Source: Neurospora tetrasperma FGSC 2508
Lineage: Eukaryota > Ascomycota > Sordariomycetes > Sordariales > Sordariaceae
Length of the DNA: 64,000 nucleotides
Assembly (NCBI RefSeq): GCF_000213175.1
Contig: NW_009799104.1
Coordinates: 3,654,927-3,718,926 of the forward strand
Direction: 5' to 3'
Part shown: piece after piece, positions 36,901 through 48,437 of the stretch
Numbering within the stretch: the stretch's first letter is position 1
Layout: each line of letters starts with the position of its first letter
Notes under the pieces: generated by a model
Told to the model about the DNA's origin: nothing
Seen by the model: only the letters and a program-made list of their open reading frames with translations
Database searches by the model: none
Program-made: the position numbers and the translations under genes

Positions 36901-37172
36901 CCCACCGCGAGCTGCCTGTCCACGCTTCCTGTCTCTTCCAGGCCGACGGTGCCTGGAGACCGGGCAATGTCGTGCTCGTCAGTTCGCCTCTCAAAGTAGC
37001 CAGGACCCGTGGTGAGCTGTTCTTCGTAGGCCTCGCGGCTGATGCCCGGAGTGACGGGCACATTGATGACCGAGGGGCGCAAATGGCCCGGGAGCGAGGA
37101 TTCGGTGCGCGAGGCTTCTGGTCTGGGTATCACGATCCGGTGCTGCTGCTGCTGCTGTTGTCCTTGTGTCAT
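33992..37172 (-). CDS. tps-2: Trehalose-6-phosphate phosphatase (bifunctional-type TPS/TPP protein)
   Basis: Exons 37172-36687, 36589-34654 and 34596-33992 give 1008 residues, somewhat longer than yeast Tps2. It should dephosphorylate trehalose-6-phosphate to trehalose, the second step of trehalose synthesis, in the cytosol. After a low-complexity N-terminus (poly-Gln near residues 5-10), residues about 210-660 form a GT20 glycosyltransferase-like domain (VHDYNLMLLP, FFLHSPFPSSE, GRDKLDSVRGV). The HAD-type phosphatase domain follows: FDYDGTLTP starting at 704 (nucleophile Asp705), then SGRDQEFL, and GDDFTDEDM near the end of the domain. In Tps2 proteins the GT20 part usually serves complex assembly with the synthase. 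The C-terminus has a Gly/Ala-rich stretch. Both introns have good GTAAGT/GTTAGT donors. AGGGG stress-element-like words occur just upstream (37324-37335), consistent with stress induction but unproven. Confidence 0.94.
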
Positions 37173-37882
37173 CTTGGCGGTTGTGTGGTAGGTGAGGACG
37201 GACTGATGTGCCGTCGCTCTGTCTCGTGCGATAAGGGTGAGTGGGTGGGTATTATGTAGAGCGGGACGGATGTAAACAGATCGCAGACGAAATGAAGACT
37301 GAAGCAGGTCTAGTCTACCGTACTAAGGGGAGGGGGAGAAGGAGACGAGGCGACCTGTGGTTGTGTTTCTTGAGTAAGGAAGGAAAGAGGGAAGAATGGA
37401 GGGGAAGTTGAGAGGAGGAGAAAAAGGAGGAGGAGGAGGATGAGGAAGAGGAAGAGGAAGAAGGAAGAAGGGGGATTGGGAACCTGAAAGAGAAGTTGGG
37501 CAAGGAAGGTAGTAGGTAGGTAGTGGTAGTCAATGGAAGGAAGGAAGGAAGGAGCGAGCCTTGGAGTTGGAGTCGCAGTCGCAGTACTAGGTTGGGCGGG
37601 CGGGCGGTGACTGTGTGGCTGTCAACGACTGGAATGGACCTGTCAATGCGTCACCCAGCGAAACACTTCTCTTCCTGCTTTCACTCCGTCCTTCCAGTCT
37701 CGCTGGCCTTCGGATCCGATGTCGATGCACGCCGTCGTCGACCAGCAGGGATCCTGTCGGCTGGGAGCAAGGGGTGCGACAAGGAAGCTGGTACTGGTGG
37801 TGGAGTGGACAGGAACAGCGGGTAGCCAGGGGAAGAGCCCACTGCAGTTCAGTTTAAACCAAGTGGTCTGTGCTTCCAGTTT

Positions 37883-37903
37883 GGGGGGGGGGGGGGGGGG
37901 GGG
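37883..37903 (+). repeat. Homopolymer G tract (G21)
   Basis: Twenty-one consecutive Gs on the plus strand, about 700 bp upstream of the trehalose phosphatase ATG. Such runs are unstable in sequencing, and the true length is uncertain. Confidence 0.9.
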
Positions 37904-38759
37904 AACTTTTTCTTTCTTTCTCCTTCGTTCCTCTCATGCAGTGCGAGGCAACTTGGGAGGATGCAGCCTGGACGGCAACAAGCAGAGAGTGACAGCAGCA
38001 GACAGGAAGCAGGAGGGATTAGTGCTTTGAACTGGATGAATGCAGTGAGCCAAGTTGACAACAGAGACCTGACTGAGGGACAGGAATGTAACTGAATGCT
38101 TCAGTTTTCTTTGATCGAGTCGAAGCTTCTGTTGGTGGGGCACCAATCTGAAATGTCCCGGCCAGCTTTGGTTCTTATAGCAGCACTTGCTCCTGCCTCC
38201 TCTCTGTCTTTATTGTATACCTCTAGTAGTACACAGATGAGGCTCGAAGCAATCAGATATGCAGCATGAGCATGGAACAAAGATGCCCAACCAACACTTT
38301 CCCTACTGCCCATGCCACCCATCAATCTAATATTGATCTCTTTCCAGAAATGCCCCTCATTCACCCTCCTTTACAAACTTTCAGTCGGACCTTTCAGCTA
38401 GACGCCGTTCTGGACCCAAGCTTTGGGTTGTATGTAGTCATGTCATGCTCTCACGGTGCCCTCTCCTCGGTGCGACTGCGAGTCTGTAGTACTGTATTGT
38501 TGGTACGTAGTCTGTGACTGTGACGTTCAGCTCTACAAACAAAGGAGCCCCATTCTCGGTGTCACGGTGCGGCAGAGGGCACCATCAAGATGTTGTCATT
38601 GTCGCCAGGTCTGGACAGAATATTTCTTCTGGGAGACTGTCCTAAGAAAGATTAAATTGTCTACATTGCTATAGGCTTCCGCATATGGGCCCGAAGATCC
38701 GCATCCAGGCATGTCCATTGGATGAACGGCCGAATGACCGGCCATAGGGGGGGATCAGA

Positions 38760-39680
38760 GGGGGGGGGGGGGGGGGGGAAACTGGGGGAANNNNNNNNNN
38801 NNNNNNNNNNNNNNNNNNNNNNNNNNNNNNNNNNNNNNNNNNNNNNNNNNNNNNNNNNNNNNNNNNNNNNNNNNNNNNNNNNNNNNNNNNNNNNNNNNNN
38901 NNNNNNNNNNNNNNNNNNNNNNNNNNNNNNNNNNNNNNNNNNNNNNNNNNNNNNNNNNNNNNNNNNNNNNNNNNNNNNNNNNNNNNNNNNNNNNNNNNNN
39001 NNNNNNNNNNNNNNNNNNNNNNNNNNNNNNNNNNNNNNNNNNNNNNNNNNNNNNNNNNNNNNNNNNNNNNNNNNNNNNNNNNNNNNNNNNNNNNNNNNNN
39101 NNNNNNNNNNNNNNNNNNNNNNNNNNNNNNNNNNNNNNNNNNNNNNNNNNNNNNNNNNNNNNNNNNNNNNNNNNNNNNNNNNNNNNNNNNNNNNNNNNNN
39201 NNNNNNNNNNNNNNNNNNNNNNNNNNNNNNNNNNNNNNNNNNNNNNNNNNNNNNNNNNNNNNNNNNNNNNNNNNNNNNNNNNNNNNNNNNNNNNNNNNNN
39301 NNNNNNNNNNNNNNNNNNNNNNNNNNNNNNNNNNNNNNNNNNNNNNNNNNNNNNNNNNNNNNNNNNNNNNNNNNNNNNNNNNNNNNNNNNNNNNNNNNNN
39401 NNNNNNNNNNNNNNNNNNNNNNNNNNNNNNNNNNNNNNNNNNNNNNNNNNNNNNNNNNNNNNNNNNNNNNNNNNNNNNNNNNNNNNNNNNNNNNNNNNNN
39501 NNNNNNNNNNNNNNNNNNNNNNNNNNNNNNNNNNNNNNNNNNNNNNNNNNNNNNNNNNNNNNNNNNNNNNNNNNNNNNNNNNNNNNNNNNNNNNNNNNNN
39601 NNNNNNNNNNNNNNNNNNNNNNNNNNNNNNNNNNNNNNNNNNNNNNNNNNNNNNNNNGGGGAAGACTGGGGGAAGCACCT
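38760..39680 (+). repeat. G-rich repeat containing an 867-N assembly gap
   Basis: A G19 run (38760-38778) is followed by AAACTGGGGGAA, then N from 38791 to 39657, then GGGGAAGACTGGGGGAAG. The word ACTGGGGGAA on both edges suggests that the gap lies within a tandem G-rich array. The multiple G-runs would allow G-quadruplex formation. Confidence 0.75.
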
Positions 39681-42600
39681 CAAATAATGCCCGTGGTGGA
39701 GGGGATGGCGGGGTAGGTACACTCCAGTCCGCTCCCCAGTCGCCATCAAACTAATGATCCAAACTGGGAAATGAAAGCCCTCGCTTGCTTGAGGATCATG
39801 TGCCCAGAATAGCAGTTCGAGGGATTGAATTTTATCTCAGTTCAATCGCTCTACTCTGATTGATCTGATACCCAAATACCAAACTCTTGAGGAACTAAAC
39901 AATCGACGATGCAGACGGAGGCAGGCAGGCAGGCAGCAAGGTACACTACATGGCACTACAGTATGTACATACCCTAGCAAATGTACCTTTTGGGGTTCCA
40001 GTGCAGACAAAACCAGACCAGACCTAAGCATGGGCCAAGTGACCTGACGTAATTGAGCCAAGTAAGCTCAGCGCTAGCAAAGTCCAGAGTGCGACAAACC
40101 AAGGAAGCTTCTTTTTCCATTTCAATTGCGCCAGCTGTACACGTGTAGATGATGCCTGGATGCTCGTTTGTGTAACGCTGGTCAGGGGGGGTCTAGGTGA
40201 CGGGGGATATTATCAGCTCGTAACGTGAGAACTACTAGTGTAGCTGGTGGGGATTAAGTGCCTTCTGGGAATAGAATTAGAAAGAAAGTTTATCAGGTGT
40301 CAAAAGAGAAGACAAAAGACACCGAAGATGGACCGATGACAAAAGCGATCGATCCCCTTTTCCACGCAGACTATTCGCTTTCTGGTGGCGGTGATGGAAA
40401 CTGGCAACTCAGCTACCTGAGACCTAGTCAAAACCCCCAAAACTGAGTGTTGACAGCGTACAGATTTTGGTGAAAAGGTATCGCAAAGATCACATGTAGT
40501 GTAGAGCTGGAACACTCGTGTCTCTGGTAGATGTTGCATATCAAGGATGTCAAAGTGCACATACATACACTCACCGCCACCCCCGGGCAAGGCCGGCAAG
40601 CAGAACATCAAAACATCAGACCAAAAGAATTGAGCCTCCAATTGCCCTCCCCATCCCTCCATGTGCCCCCGGATCTCGCGAATCGAGCATCGTGATCGAA
40701 CAATCTAGCGACTCAGTCGGGGGGTCACCGCCCAAGTCACCGCCTTCAACGCCCAGACATCAATTCTATTGTACAGTATCCCCAATCCCTTTGACTCTCT
40801 CGGAGAATTCCGACCCGGTCGCCGCGTCCGAGAGTCACTCACGTTTCAGAACTCTTCTTCACCGACCTTGACGCCGTCCGTTTCCAATGATCTTCAATCT
40901 TTTCTAGAAAAAAAAACACAGACACACAGACACACACTCTAAAACCCCGCCAAAACCCAAATCGCACGTGCAACCCCGGGTTACATACGATAACCATCCC
41001 CGAGATCTCCAGACTTTCTCCGCGAATATCATTCCATGTCCGGGGCCGCGACCGGACCATAGGCTTGTGTGCCCATAGCGCAATCATCTACGGGTTAGGG
41101 TTGGCATCCCCCAGTCAAGATGATTGCCGCGCTTATCACCGACTTGCCGCAAAATGCTTGCCGTCAATCTTCAATCCAATCTCCAAACGAGAAACACGGC
41201 GGACAACCAACATTGACGATGCGATACAAGCGGCCCGACATGCGTGAGAAACAACATGAATATCAGGCTGAAGTATCTCAATCGTACACAGCGCTGAAGC
41301 GGAATCGTGTACAAGTGAGTACTGAATAACGCCGACCAATGAGGAGCCCATTGCTCCCAGAATGGATGAGCGGTTGGTTCTCGCTTCCTCCCGTCGTCTG
41401 GTGTTATTGATGTCGTTATCTTGAGTTATCGATGGAGATAGCCGATCGTGTCGTTGTCCGCCATTACTGTATTGGCCTGGTCCGGCATCCAGCTCACTGG
41501 GCTGGTATGATACAGCACTAACATATTCACGTAGTAATTCCGTGCTAATACGTTATGATCGCAACACCAAACCATCAAGGTCCCCTTTCTCTCGAGCTGG
41601 AGTATGAACCTCGACAGTCGAGACCTTTCTCATCCATCATCACCCCCCACGGTCACATCCTTTGCGATGCAGTCAAGCGCGCGCCCAGTTAAACTAACAA
41701 AAAGAGGGCGATTGCATCCGATGTTTTAGTTCTCTACAAACTCAGCGATTGCCTCGAACAACATTCTATACAGCGACTGGAGATACGAAGGAAAGTCGTG
41801 CTTCCATTCCCATAGATCTAGATCTACATCTAGGTACATATCTAAGTATATATCAAATATACTCTTAACCTTCGGCTCCCAGGCCTCGAATCACCATCCA
41901 TCTAACCTAACCCTATGTATTGTACACCACAAATAAACAATCTTGAGAGTCATCCTTTCACAACGCCGGCACCGGCACCGGCACCGGCTCGAGTCTCAAC
42001 AGCCACCCGCAAGTCTGTCCACATCCACTTGGCACTTTCTTTGTTTCAAGTTGCAACGGCTTACGAAACTCGTACAAGACTCAAAGTTTCAACTTCCTCG
42101 AGGGACCCTCAAGAAACAACTACGTCCACTGGTAGACTCCGGCCACAGTCCGTCCCGGGTCCTTGGTACCACCGACTGTCGCAATCGTCGCAATCAACTT
42201 ACCGACGGTAAACCGAAGCACCACGTCTCACGCCTTGAATCCGAGTGACTGCGTCAAGTACTCGTAGCACAGCATACCGCTCGAGGATCACCTACCTCTA
42301 CCGACAGATTTTAGCTTTGGCAGCCATAACCGTAACCGCGAACCGTGAACCGTCATCATCATCACCCAGATCGATTACCGTCGCACACCCGAGATGTTTG
42401 TTTACAACTGATATAGGTAACCAGCGGCAGGCACTTCGTGTAAGTAGTTCATCGGGTACCTAGTTGAACGATACACGGCATACATGAACGCTGAACTCGC
42501 ATCGTTTGATGGTTTGATGTAGTGCAGTCTGTTTTGTTTGTGTTTGTGGTGTGCCGATTTCGCACACGATGCCGTTGATTGCTGTCGATGTCGATGTCTT

Positions 42601-42740
42601 TTGGCTGACTGTCTGTTCACTGTCCACTGTTCTGCAACACCATCGTGAAAAATTACCAAAAAGCGGAACAAAGTGTGGTAAACTCATTGTTTATGCTTAT
42701 GCTTTCATGCCTCAACCACAACTTCCTTCCACAACCCCAC

Positions 42741-43908
42741 TCACTCATCCTTCTTCTCCCTTTTTTCTCCTTTCTCCCCATCCCCCTCCCCATCCTTCCC
42801 CTCCTCCTCCCTCTTTCTCTTCTCCTTCACCTTGGGATTACTCCCCACCACCTCCTCCCCCGTCTCTTCATCCACCAAATTCGTTTCATCCGCCAACCCC
42901 TTAAACTTGGGTTTTCCATCCTTGATATCCACCACTCTTTGGGGGTAAAACATGTGACTCTGGACTTCAAACGCCTTTTTCCCCTCTGGGGAATTAATCC
43001 CTTCGATCAGCGTCGGAAACAACAAAATCATGTTGCGTCCTTCGTCCATGATGGGCGTGCGGCAGTAGGCGCATTGGACTTTACACGGTAAGTGGTGTGT
43101 TGTCGACTTGGCGGTTGGGTCGTACCAGCCGAGATCGTGGTGGCCGTTGGTGAAGTTGATGTCGGACTTGTGGAAGATGGCTGCCCATTGGAAGGGGGCC
43201 TGTTTTACAATTTTTTTTTTTTGGATATTGTTAGCCACTTCTTCTTTTTCTTTTTTTCTCTCCTCGCTACGCTCGATTTTGTGTCTTTCTTCCTTTTTCT
43301 TCCTCTCTTCTTCTTCTTCTTCTTCTTTTTTTCTCTCCTCGCTACGCTCGATTTTGTGTCTTTCTTCCTTTTTCTTCCTCTCTTCTTCTTCTTCTTCTTC
43401 TTCTTCTTCTTCTTTCTTTCTTCCTTTCCTTCTTTCTCTTTTTTTCGTTTTATTCCCTCCCTCCACTCAAAAGAAAAACAAAAAAAAAAATTTAAAAAAA
43501 ACTCACCCCATGCATCCGCTGACAAGTCGTACAATGACAATACTTGCTCGCCAACGGCTTCTCCCTACTCAACTCATACTGCACCGCCCCGCAATGGCAT
43601 TTCCCCCGCCACTTGACCTGAAAGTCCTCGCCCTTGTCGTGGATCTTGTACGGCGCGCGGAACTTCCATTCGTCTTCGGGGCGGTCGGTGCGGTTGCCGG
43701 ATTGGTATTGGTGAGGTTCCTCCCCTCCTCCTCCCTCTTTTTTGGTGTCTTTGTTGTTGTTGTTGTCGTTGTTGGGGGACATTTTGAGGTTGGTGGGGGT
43801 TGTTGTTGTTGTTGTTGAGATGAAGCGGGCGGTAATGGGAAGAGTGATGATTTTGGGAAGTGGAAAACTGGTAGATGAGGGGCGTAACGCGCGGCGGGCG
43901 AGAAGCAT
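42741..43908 (-). CDS. GFA/CENP-V-type zinc protein, possibly mitochondrial
   Basis: Exons 43908-43507 and 43199-42741 give 286 residues. The core (residues about 98-220) is a GFA-type fold with the zinc pattern KCHCG (Cys104, Cys106), YCHCTTC (Cys124, Cys126, Cys129) and CAYC (Cys177, Cys180). The family includes enzymes first linked to glutathione-formaldehyde chemistry; most fungal members have no proven substrate. The first ~40 residues (MLLARRALRPSSTSF ... ARFIS) are rich in Arg and Ser and lack acids, as in mitochondrial targeting peptides; a start at a later Met (MSPNN) would remove it. The C-terminus is Lys/Glu-rich and disordered. The intron (43506-43200, 307 bp) is long for this window and carries an exact 75-bp tandem duplication; its GGG/GTGAGT donor and ACAG/G acceptor join Gly134 to Ala135 inside the zinc fold. 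Confidence 0.85.
43251..43420. repeat. Exact 75-bp tandem duplication plus TTC microsatellite inside an intron
   Basis: Positions 43251-43325 and 43326-43400 are identical: a T7 run, then a unique CTACGCTCGATTTTG core, then pyrimidine-rich sequence ending in TTC repeats, which continue to about 43420. It lies in the intron of the GFA-type gene. On the minus strand the segment reads as an open Lys/Glu-rich frame, which can mislead gene finders into calling it exon. Confidence 0.9.
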
Positions 43909-44829
43909 AAGCTGTGCTGCGGTTCGAGCTGTGTATCAAGCTGCGGGTTGTTTGTTTACGTCAGTTGTTGCTGGTGTTTGCTTTTCCCTTGAAGCGGCTT
44001 CAAGATTCGGGGTTCTTCAATGTGAATTGGTAATAATGTAAACTGGTCGTCGATGAGAGGTATCACAAACTGATTCAATGTTTGTTTCTTTCGTTCCAGG
44101 TCTACATAAGAGTTCCTTCCTTCATATAATATTCCACCTTCATCATGTCCATCTCTCGCCTTCTGTCTCTCACCTCCGCCTCTGTCCTTCCCTTCCCAAC
44201 TCACCGTAGCAAATGCTCCGGTTCAGCCTAGGTACTGCGTAAATCAATGATGCCAAATGATGCTGTTTACGTGCTCCAATCCTGAGGTTGTCGTCACCGA
44301 TCAACGGGTTGTTGCATTTGCAATCGGCACTCAAATCTCAGGAACGGCCAACGGGCGGTTCATCGCCGATGGATGTGGGGTAGCAGTGACGTCACTATCG
44401 ATAGTCTGCTGGCAAAAAGGAACGACCTTGTACAAAGGAAAATATGAAACTGTTGCGATACCGCAGGAGAAACTGACGGAAAGGGCTTTATAAGATTGCA
44501 TTGGTCAATGTCACGGTATAGATTGAGTTATTTGTTCAATTGATTTGCTTATTTACAGCTATGGAAGGGTGGTGTAAAGTCATCACCAGTTTGCCCGCTT
44601 GCGTGGGGCTCCAGATATGGAAAATGTACTTACGTAACCCTGAGATATGTGCAGCTTGAACCCTGGCATTGACACTCCGGCCAGCGGCTCTCAACTTCCC
44701 ATCTCTTTCTTCCAAGCCTTGCCTTTCCCTTCCTCTTCCTTCGCTTCTTTCAGTTCCCATGAATGGTGTTCTCATCTCCATTCAATCCAACCAGCAGTAG
44801 AAACAGAGTATGATCACTCCTCAGAGCCG
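43909..44829. other. Intergenic region upstream of the GFA-type gene
   Basis: About 0.9 kb between two minus-strand genes. No repeats, RNA genes or convincing ORFs seen. Confidence 0.6.
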
Positions 44830-46628
44830 TCAGCTATCCTCCTTGACACACTCAACAACGCAACTCGCGCCCTCCACATCCACCCAGTATCCCGTAACCT
44901 TCAGGCCAGCCTCCTTACAAAGCTTCCTGTAACCCTCCTCGTTCCTCAACTTGCCTCCCAGGTTCATCATCACCATGTCCACCAGTCTGTTCTCCGGCGT
45001 CGGCTTGTCCAGCAGGACTCCCTCCATGATGACGATTCTTCCCCCCAAGTTTCCAAGCGCACACCTCAAATGCTTCAGAATCCACACGGCCTGCTCATCG
45101 CAATAGTCCAGTAACACACGACGGACGACGTAGACCGCTGCTCCCTTGGCTTCCGCAGGTTGGGGCTGGAAGAAATCATGTGCCATGGTCTTGACACCCT
45201 TCAACTTCTCATCTCCACCCTCGATGTTCTTTGCGACTTGGGCGATAACCTCCGGGCGGTCCTGCAGGATACAATTTCCCGGCTTGACCTCCGGGAACTT
45301 AGCCAGGAGGTTGGCTAGGAAGTGACCCAGTCCGCCGCCGACGTCGACTACCAGGGGTTTCCAATAGATGTCGGTATCTCGGAGTCTACCATACAGCTCC
45401 AGCTCCCGCATGGCAACTTCGGCAAGCCAAGTAAGCGAGAACTTCTTCGCCGGATACACAGAGTTGATACCGCGATATCCGCCAACGCCCAAATCGCCGC
45501 CCAAAGCGCCCTGCGCACCCTTATCCTTGGCCGCCATCGCCATCTCAAAATGGCGCGCGTACTCCGGATAGCGGGCCTTGACTTCCCACGGCGCCAGGGC
45601 CGGGTGGCCCCAGCCGAGAGAAAAGGGTGTCGGGATGTAGCTTTTGTTAGTACCGTCTTGTGCGCCGCGTCTCTTGGTCGTCACGACAATGCCATTACTA
45701 TCATGGACCAAGATCTCATTATCCGATGGGTGGGGTTCCTGTCTGTCGTAGGTGGAAAAGTACTCGGGCCACTTTGCAAAGCCCTTCATGCCGTTGCCGA
45801 AACTAACGATGGCGAGGGCAGCGGTGGCCGGCGAAGTGTTGGTACAAAGGAGGCGGGAGATGCGGCTGTGGGAGACGTGGGTGGGCGGTCCTTGCTTTCC
45901 TTCACCGTCCAGGCGGGAGCCGATGAGTTTGCCGGTAGAGATTAGCATGCAGGCGATGCGGGAAACGAGAGACTCGTCGGCATTAATAGCACGGGCGAGG
46001 TCGGCGATGGAGATGGAGCCCGTGAGAGGGATGTGGTCAAAGGCGCGCCAGTGGAGGAAGATGTTCCAGGCTGCGACATCGGCGATCTGTTACACGGGTT
46101 GTCAGTCAGGCTGCAACAGTTGCGAGTTGGAATGGGGGAACGGGGCGAGCTTACAGTGACCCAATCCGACTTGAGCGAGTCCATAGGTGGTGCAGTCTCA
46201 AAGGCAATCTTCTTGCCTAGTTTCGCGATGCGCTGGCGAAGAGCAATCTCCTCAGGCGACGGAGGAAGAGGCGCATGATTTGCCGACTCGGGAGAGCTGC
46301 AGGGAGGGGTAGGTTTGCTGTCGAGAGTCGCTTTGAGCTTCTTTGCGTCAGCGAGGAGGGCTTCAGCGGCCTCGACGAGGTCGAAAGGCGGGGCGCTTGG
46401 GGTCGGGGTAGCGGCCGAGGCGGCTGCCTTGTCAGTCTCTAGCTCGCCATCGTTTCTCATGGTGTTACCATGGCCGCTCTCGTGCTGGCTTTCGCTGCTA
46501 CTTTCATTCTCGCTCTCAGTTGCGGGAGTCGGCACGAACAAACTCGGCAACTCCATGTCCTCGCTGTTGTTGTTGTTGTGGTCGATCTCAAGGGTCGACA
46601 CGGACAAGTTGAATTTCGGGTCCGCCAT
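44830..46628 (-). CDS. O-methyltransferase family 2-like protein lacking the catalytic His
   Basis: Exons 46628-46155 and 46086-44830 give 576 residues. Residues 1-115 are acidic, Ser-rich and probably disordered. Residues about 120-290 contain the dimerisation and winged-helix part (WNIFLHWRAFDHIPLTGSISIADLARAINADESLVSRIACMLI). The SAM-binding site follows: VVDVGGGLGHFLANLL with Asp406 and the Gly loop 408-412, then ILQDRPEVI and a MAHDFFQPQP strand. In the family's catalytic helix, where plant and fungal enzymes have a His-Asp-Trp, this protein has LDY (Leu484, Asp485, Tyr486) in VLLDYCDEQAVWILKHLR. The family call is firm. Methyl-transfer activity is doubtful: the general base is missing, so it may bind ligand, use another residue, or be a regulatory paralogue. 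It lies between a GFA-type gene and a 2OG oxygenase, both on the same strand. Confidence 0.88.
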
Positions 46629-47309
46629 GTTGGGCTATTTCAGTTTGCGATCGATCCGCGCAGTTTTCGAAATTTTTGTTGTGGGCGCAAGAATTGGAAG
46701 AGTCGAAGGCTGCTGGGTCCCAACGGAGATGGTTTTGTACCTTTGGCCTGCAATTGTCATCTCATGTTGAACCCAGGTGAATGCCCTCGCGCCCTTCACT
46801 GCCCGATTATTTATTCGGACATCAGGACATATGGGCTGCGCCACAGCCACACAAGGTTCAGCTCGGCCTTTTCGGTTGACGGGACTCGGAAGTAGAAGAC
46901 GCCGCATCACTCACGGTGAATCGTTGGGGAAGGGCGGGCGATTTCTTCAATCTCGCCGTCGGGTGTTTGGATGTTGAGGAGCTCGGAGGGGATCAAGTGG
47001 AACTGGAACAACGGCCATGAGTGGGCAACCAAGACCTTATTTGTTTGTTCGGTCGCGAACACTGCCTTCAAATGTCCGAGTTGACCGAGCCACCGGTGGT
47101 CGGCACCTTTTTCATCCGGAGTATCACAGCATCAGTCGCTCTTCCCACATTACTTGGCAGCGAATCAGCCAGGCAACCGATACCGAAGAAATGAACTTGG
47201 GAATGCAGGCAGGCACAAGGCAGGGTTAAAGGTGTAAAAACCCAACGCATCATGTAAGTGGTTGAAAGTGGTGGACAGACACCTTTAACCCTTGGTTACC
47301 TCTAGGTAA
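46629..47309. other. Intergenic region
   Basis: 0.7 kb between two minus-strand genes. A 7-bp inverted repeat (GTTACCT ... AGGTAAC) lies at about 47296-47311. No supported gene. Confidence 0.6.
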
Positions 47310-48437
47310 CTAACTCCCATCCCCCTTAACATCATGCATCATCCTGACCCTTCTCTGCGTCCACTCCCAACAGCTAACAGCCTCGTACTTTGGCTCCTCC
47401 CCTTCCTCGACACAGCTCTCCAACACCTCACAAGTCTCATTCAAATTAAACCCAAAAAAGAAAGCCATGCTCAACCTCTCTTTCCCGCTATAATTCTGCA
47501 CCCGATGCACCGTACTCACATACTTGTCGTTGGTGATACGCTGCATATAATCCCCAAAGTTGACCACAAACGTCCCCGGTATAGGCTTCGCATTCAACCA
47601 CTGCCCCGATCTCGACAACACCTGCAACCCGCCCACCTCGTCCTGCCCCAAAATGGTAAACAACTGAAAATCCGTATGCGACCCAATTGACACCTTGGTC
47701 TTGTCTCCCTCCTCCTCCTTTTCCCCAGAGACACCTCCGGACAACGGCGGATAATAATTAACAGCCATACCCAAATCAGGCCACCGACTCTTCTCATCAA
47801 ACGCCGTCTCCTCCAGCCCCAAACTCAGTGCAAACGCCCGCTGCAGTATCCTCCCCAGCTGCAAGACCGCCTGAAAATACCGAATGACTGCGGCCTTGAA
47901 CTCCGGAGGGACAGCACTCCACGGGTAATCGTCGGGGTCATGCTTGATCATGGCCTTTACCTCGTCCGGTATCTCCTCCTCTATGTTTCTGACATTCGGA
48001 TCGTACCGGGGATCATATCTCCATGAGAAAGACTCGCGATGGTCGACGCTTTCGAATGGGTTGAGACGCTGCGTGCGAGGTGGTTTCCAGCCGTATTTGT
48101 AGAGGGAATTGTGCATGCTGGCTTTTTCTTTTTCGGAAACAGGGGAGCGGAAGAATCGAAAGGCGGATTCTTGGGCTTCTTGGATTACGGAGGAGGAGAT
48201 GCCGTGGGAGGTGATGTAGAAGAAACCGTTGGTCGTGGCGGCTTGGTGGATTTGCTTTGCGACCTCTAGGCGGGAGGAAAGGGAGGAGGAAGGGGAGAAG
48301 AGAGGGGCGAGGGAGATGATGGGGAGTTCGGAGGGGAGGGCGTCGCGGGGCGGATGGGGGAGGATGGAGCGGGTGATGGGGCCGTTTCCTGAGGCTAGGC
48401 GGAGGGTTGTTGCTGGCTGCTGGTCTTGGGTAGACAT
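47310..48437 (-). CDS. 2-oxoglutarate/Fe(II)-dependent oxygenase (IPNS/DAOCS-like)
   Basis: Single exon, 375 residues. The N-terminal DIOX_N part (LPIISLAPLFSPSS ... TNGFFYITSHGIS) is followed by the jelly-roll domain. The iron triad is His254-x-Asp256 (GSHTDFQLFTIL) and His311 (STVHRV). The 2-oxoglutarate-binding Arg321-x-Ser323 lies in KERLSMAFFFG, and NYYPP (227-231) is typical of the plant-like DIOX family. It should couple 2-oxoglutarate decarboxylation to hydroxylation, desaturation or ring formation on a small molecule; the substrate is unknown. A start at 48437 gives the usual family length (~330-380). It is single-exon in a region where neighbours have introns, and has an O-methyltransferase-like gene downstream on the same strand and a divergent aldolase-like gene upstream. 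Confidence 0.92.
   Translation of the reverse strand: MSTQDQQPATTLRLASGNGPITRSILPHPPRDALPSELPIISLAPLFSPSSSLSSRLEVAKQIHQAATTNGFFYITSHGISSSVIQEAQESAFRFFRSPVSEKEKASMHNSLYKYGWKPPRTQRLNPFESVDHRESFSWRYDPRYDPNVRNIEEEIPDEVKAMIKHDPDDYPWSAVPPEFKAAVIRYFQAVLQLGRILQRAFALSLGLEETAFDEKSRWPDLGMAVNYYPPLSGGVSGEKEEEGDKTKVSIGSHTDFQLFTILGQDEVGGLQVLSRSGQWLNAKPIPGTFVVNFGDYMQRITNDKYVSTVHRVQNYSGKERLSMAFFFGFNLNETCEVLESCVEEGEEPKYEAVSCWEWTQRRVRMMHDVKGDGS

Larger units (their letters stand above)
37173..42740. other. Long intergenic region with G-tracts and an assembly gap
   Basis: About 5.6 kb upstream of the trehalose gene and downstream of the GFA-type gene. It contains a GA-rich stretch at 37410-37475 (pyrimidine-rich in the sense of the trehalose gene), a G21 tract (37883-37903), a G19 tract (38760-38778) next to the 867-N gap, a TGACACAC-like CA repeat near 40915-40940, and short ATG ORFs without convincing composition (for example 40518-40871 and 41915-42211). 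No gene supported; the gap could hide one only if it is small. Confidence 0.55.

Noticed and set aside
37320-37340. AGGGG stress elements as firm regulatory sites of the trehalose gene
   Set aside because: Five-base words in a purine-rich stretch are expected by chance; mentioned only as compatible with stress control.
40518-40871. 117-codon ORF with Ser/Pro-rich end
   Set aside because: Start context weak and nothing recognisable; could be a transcribed leader but I cannot support it.
41915-42463. Two plus-strand ORFs near 42 kb
   Set aside because: Simple repeats (CACCGG) and Ser/Thr-rich composition; no domain, no splice signal continuity.
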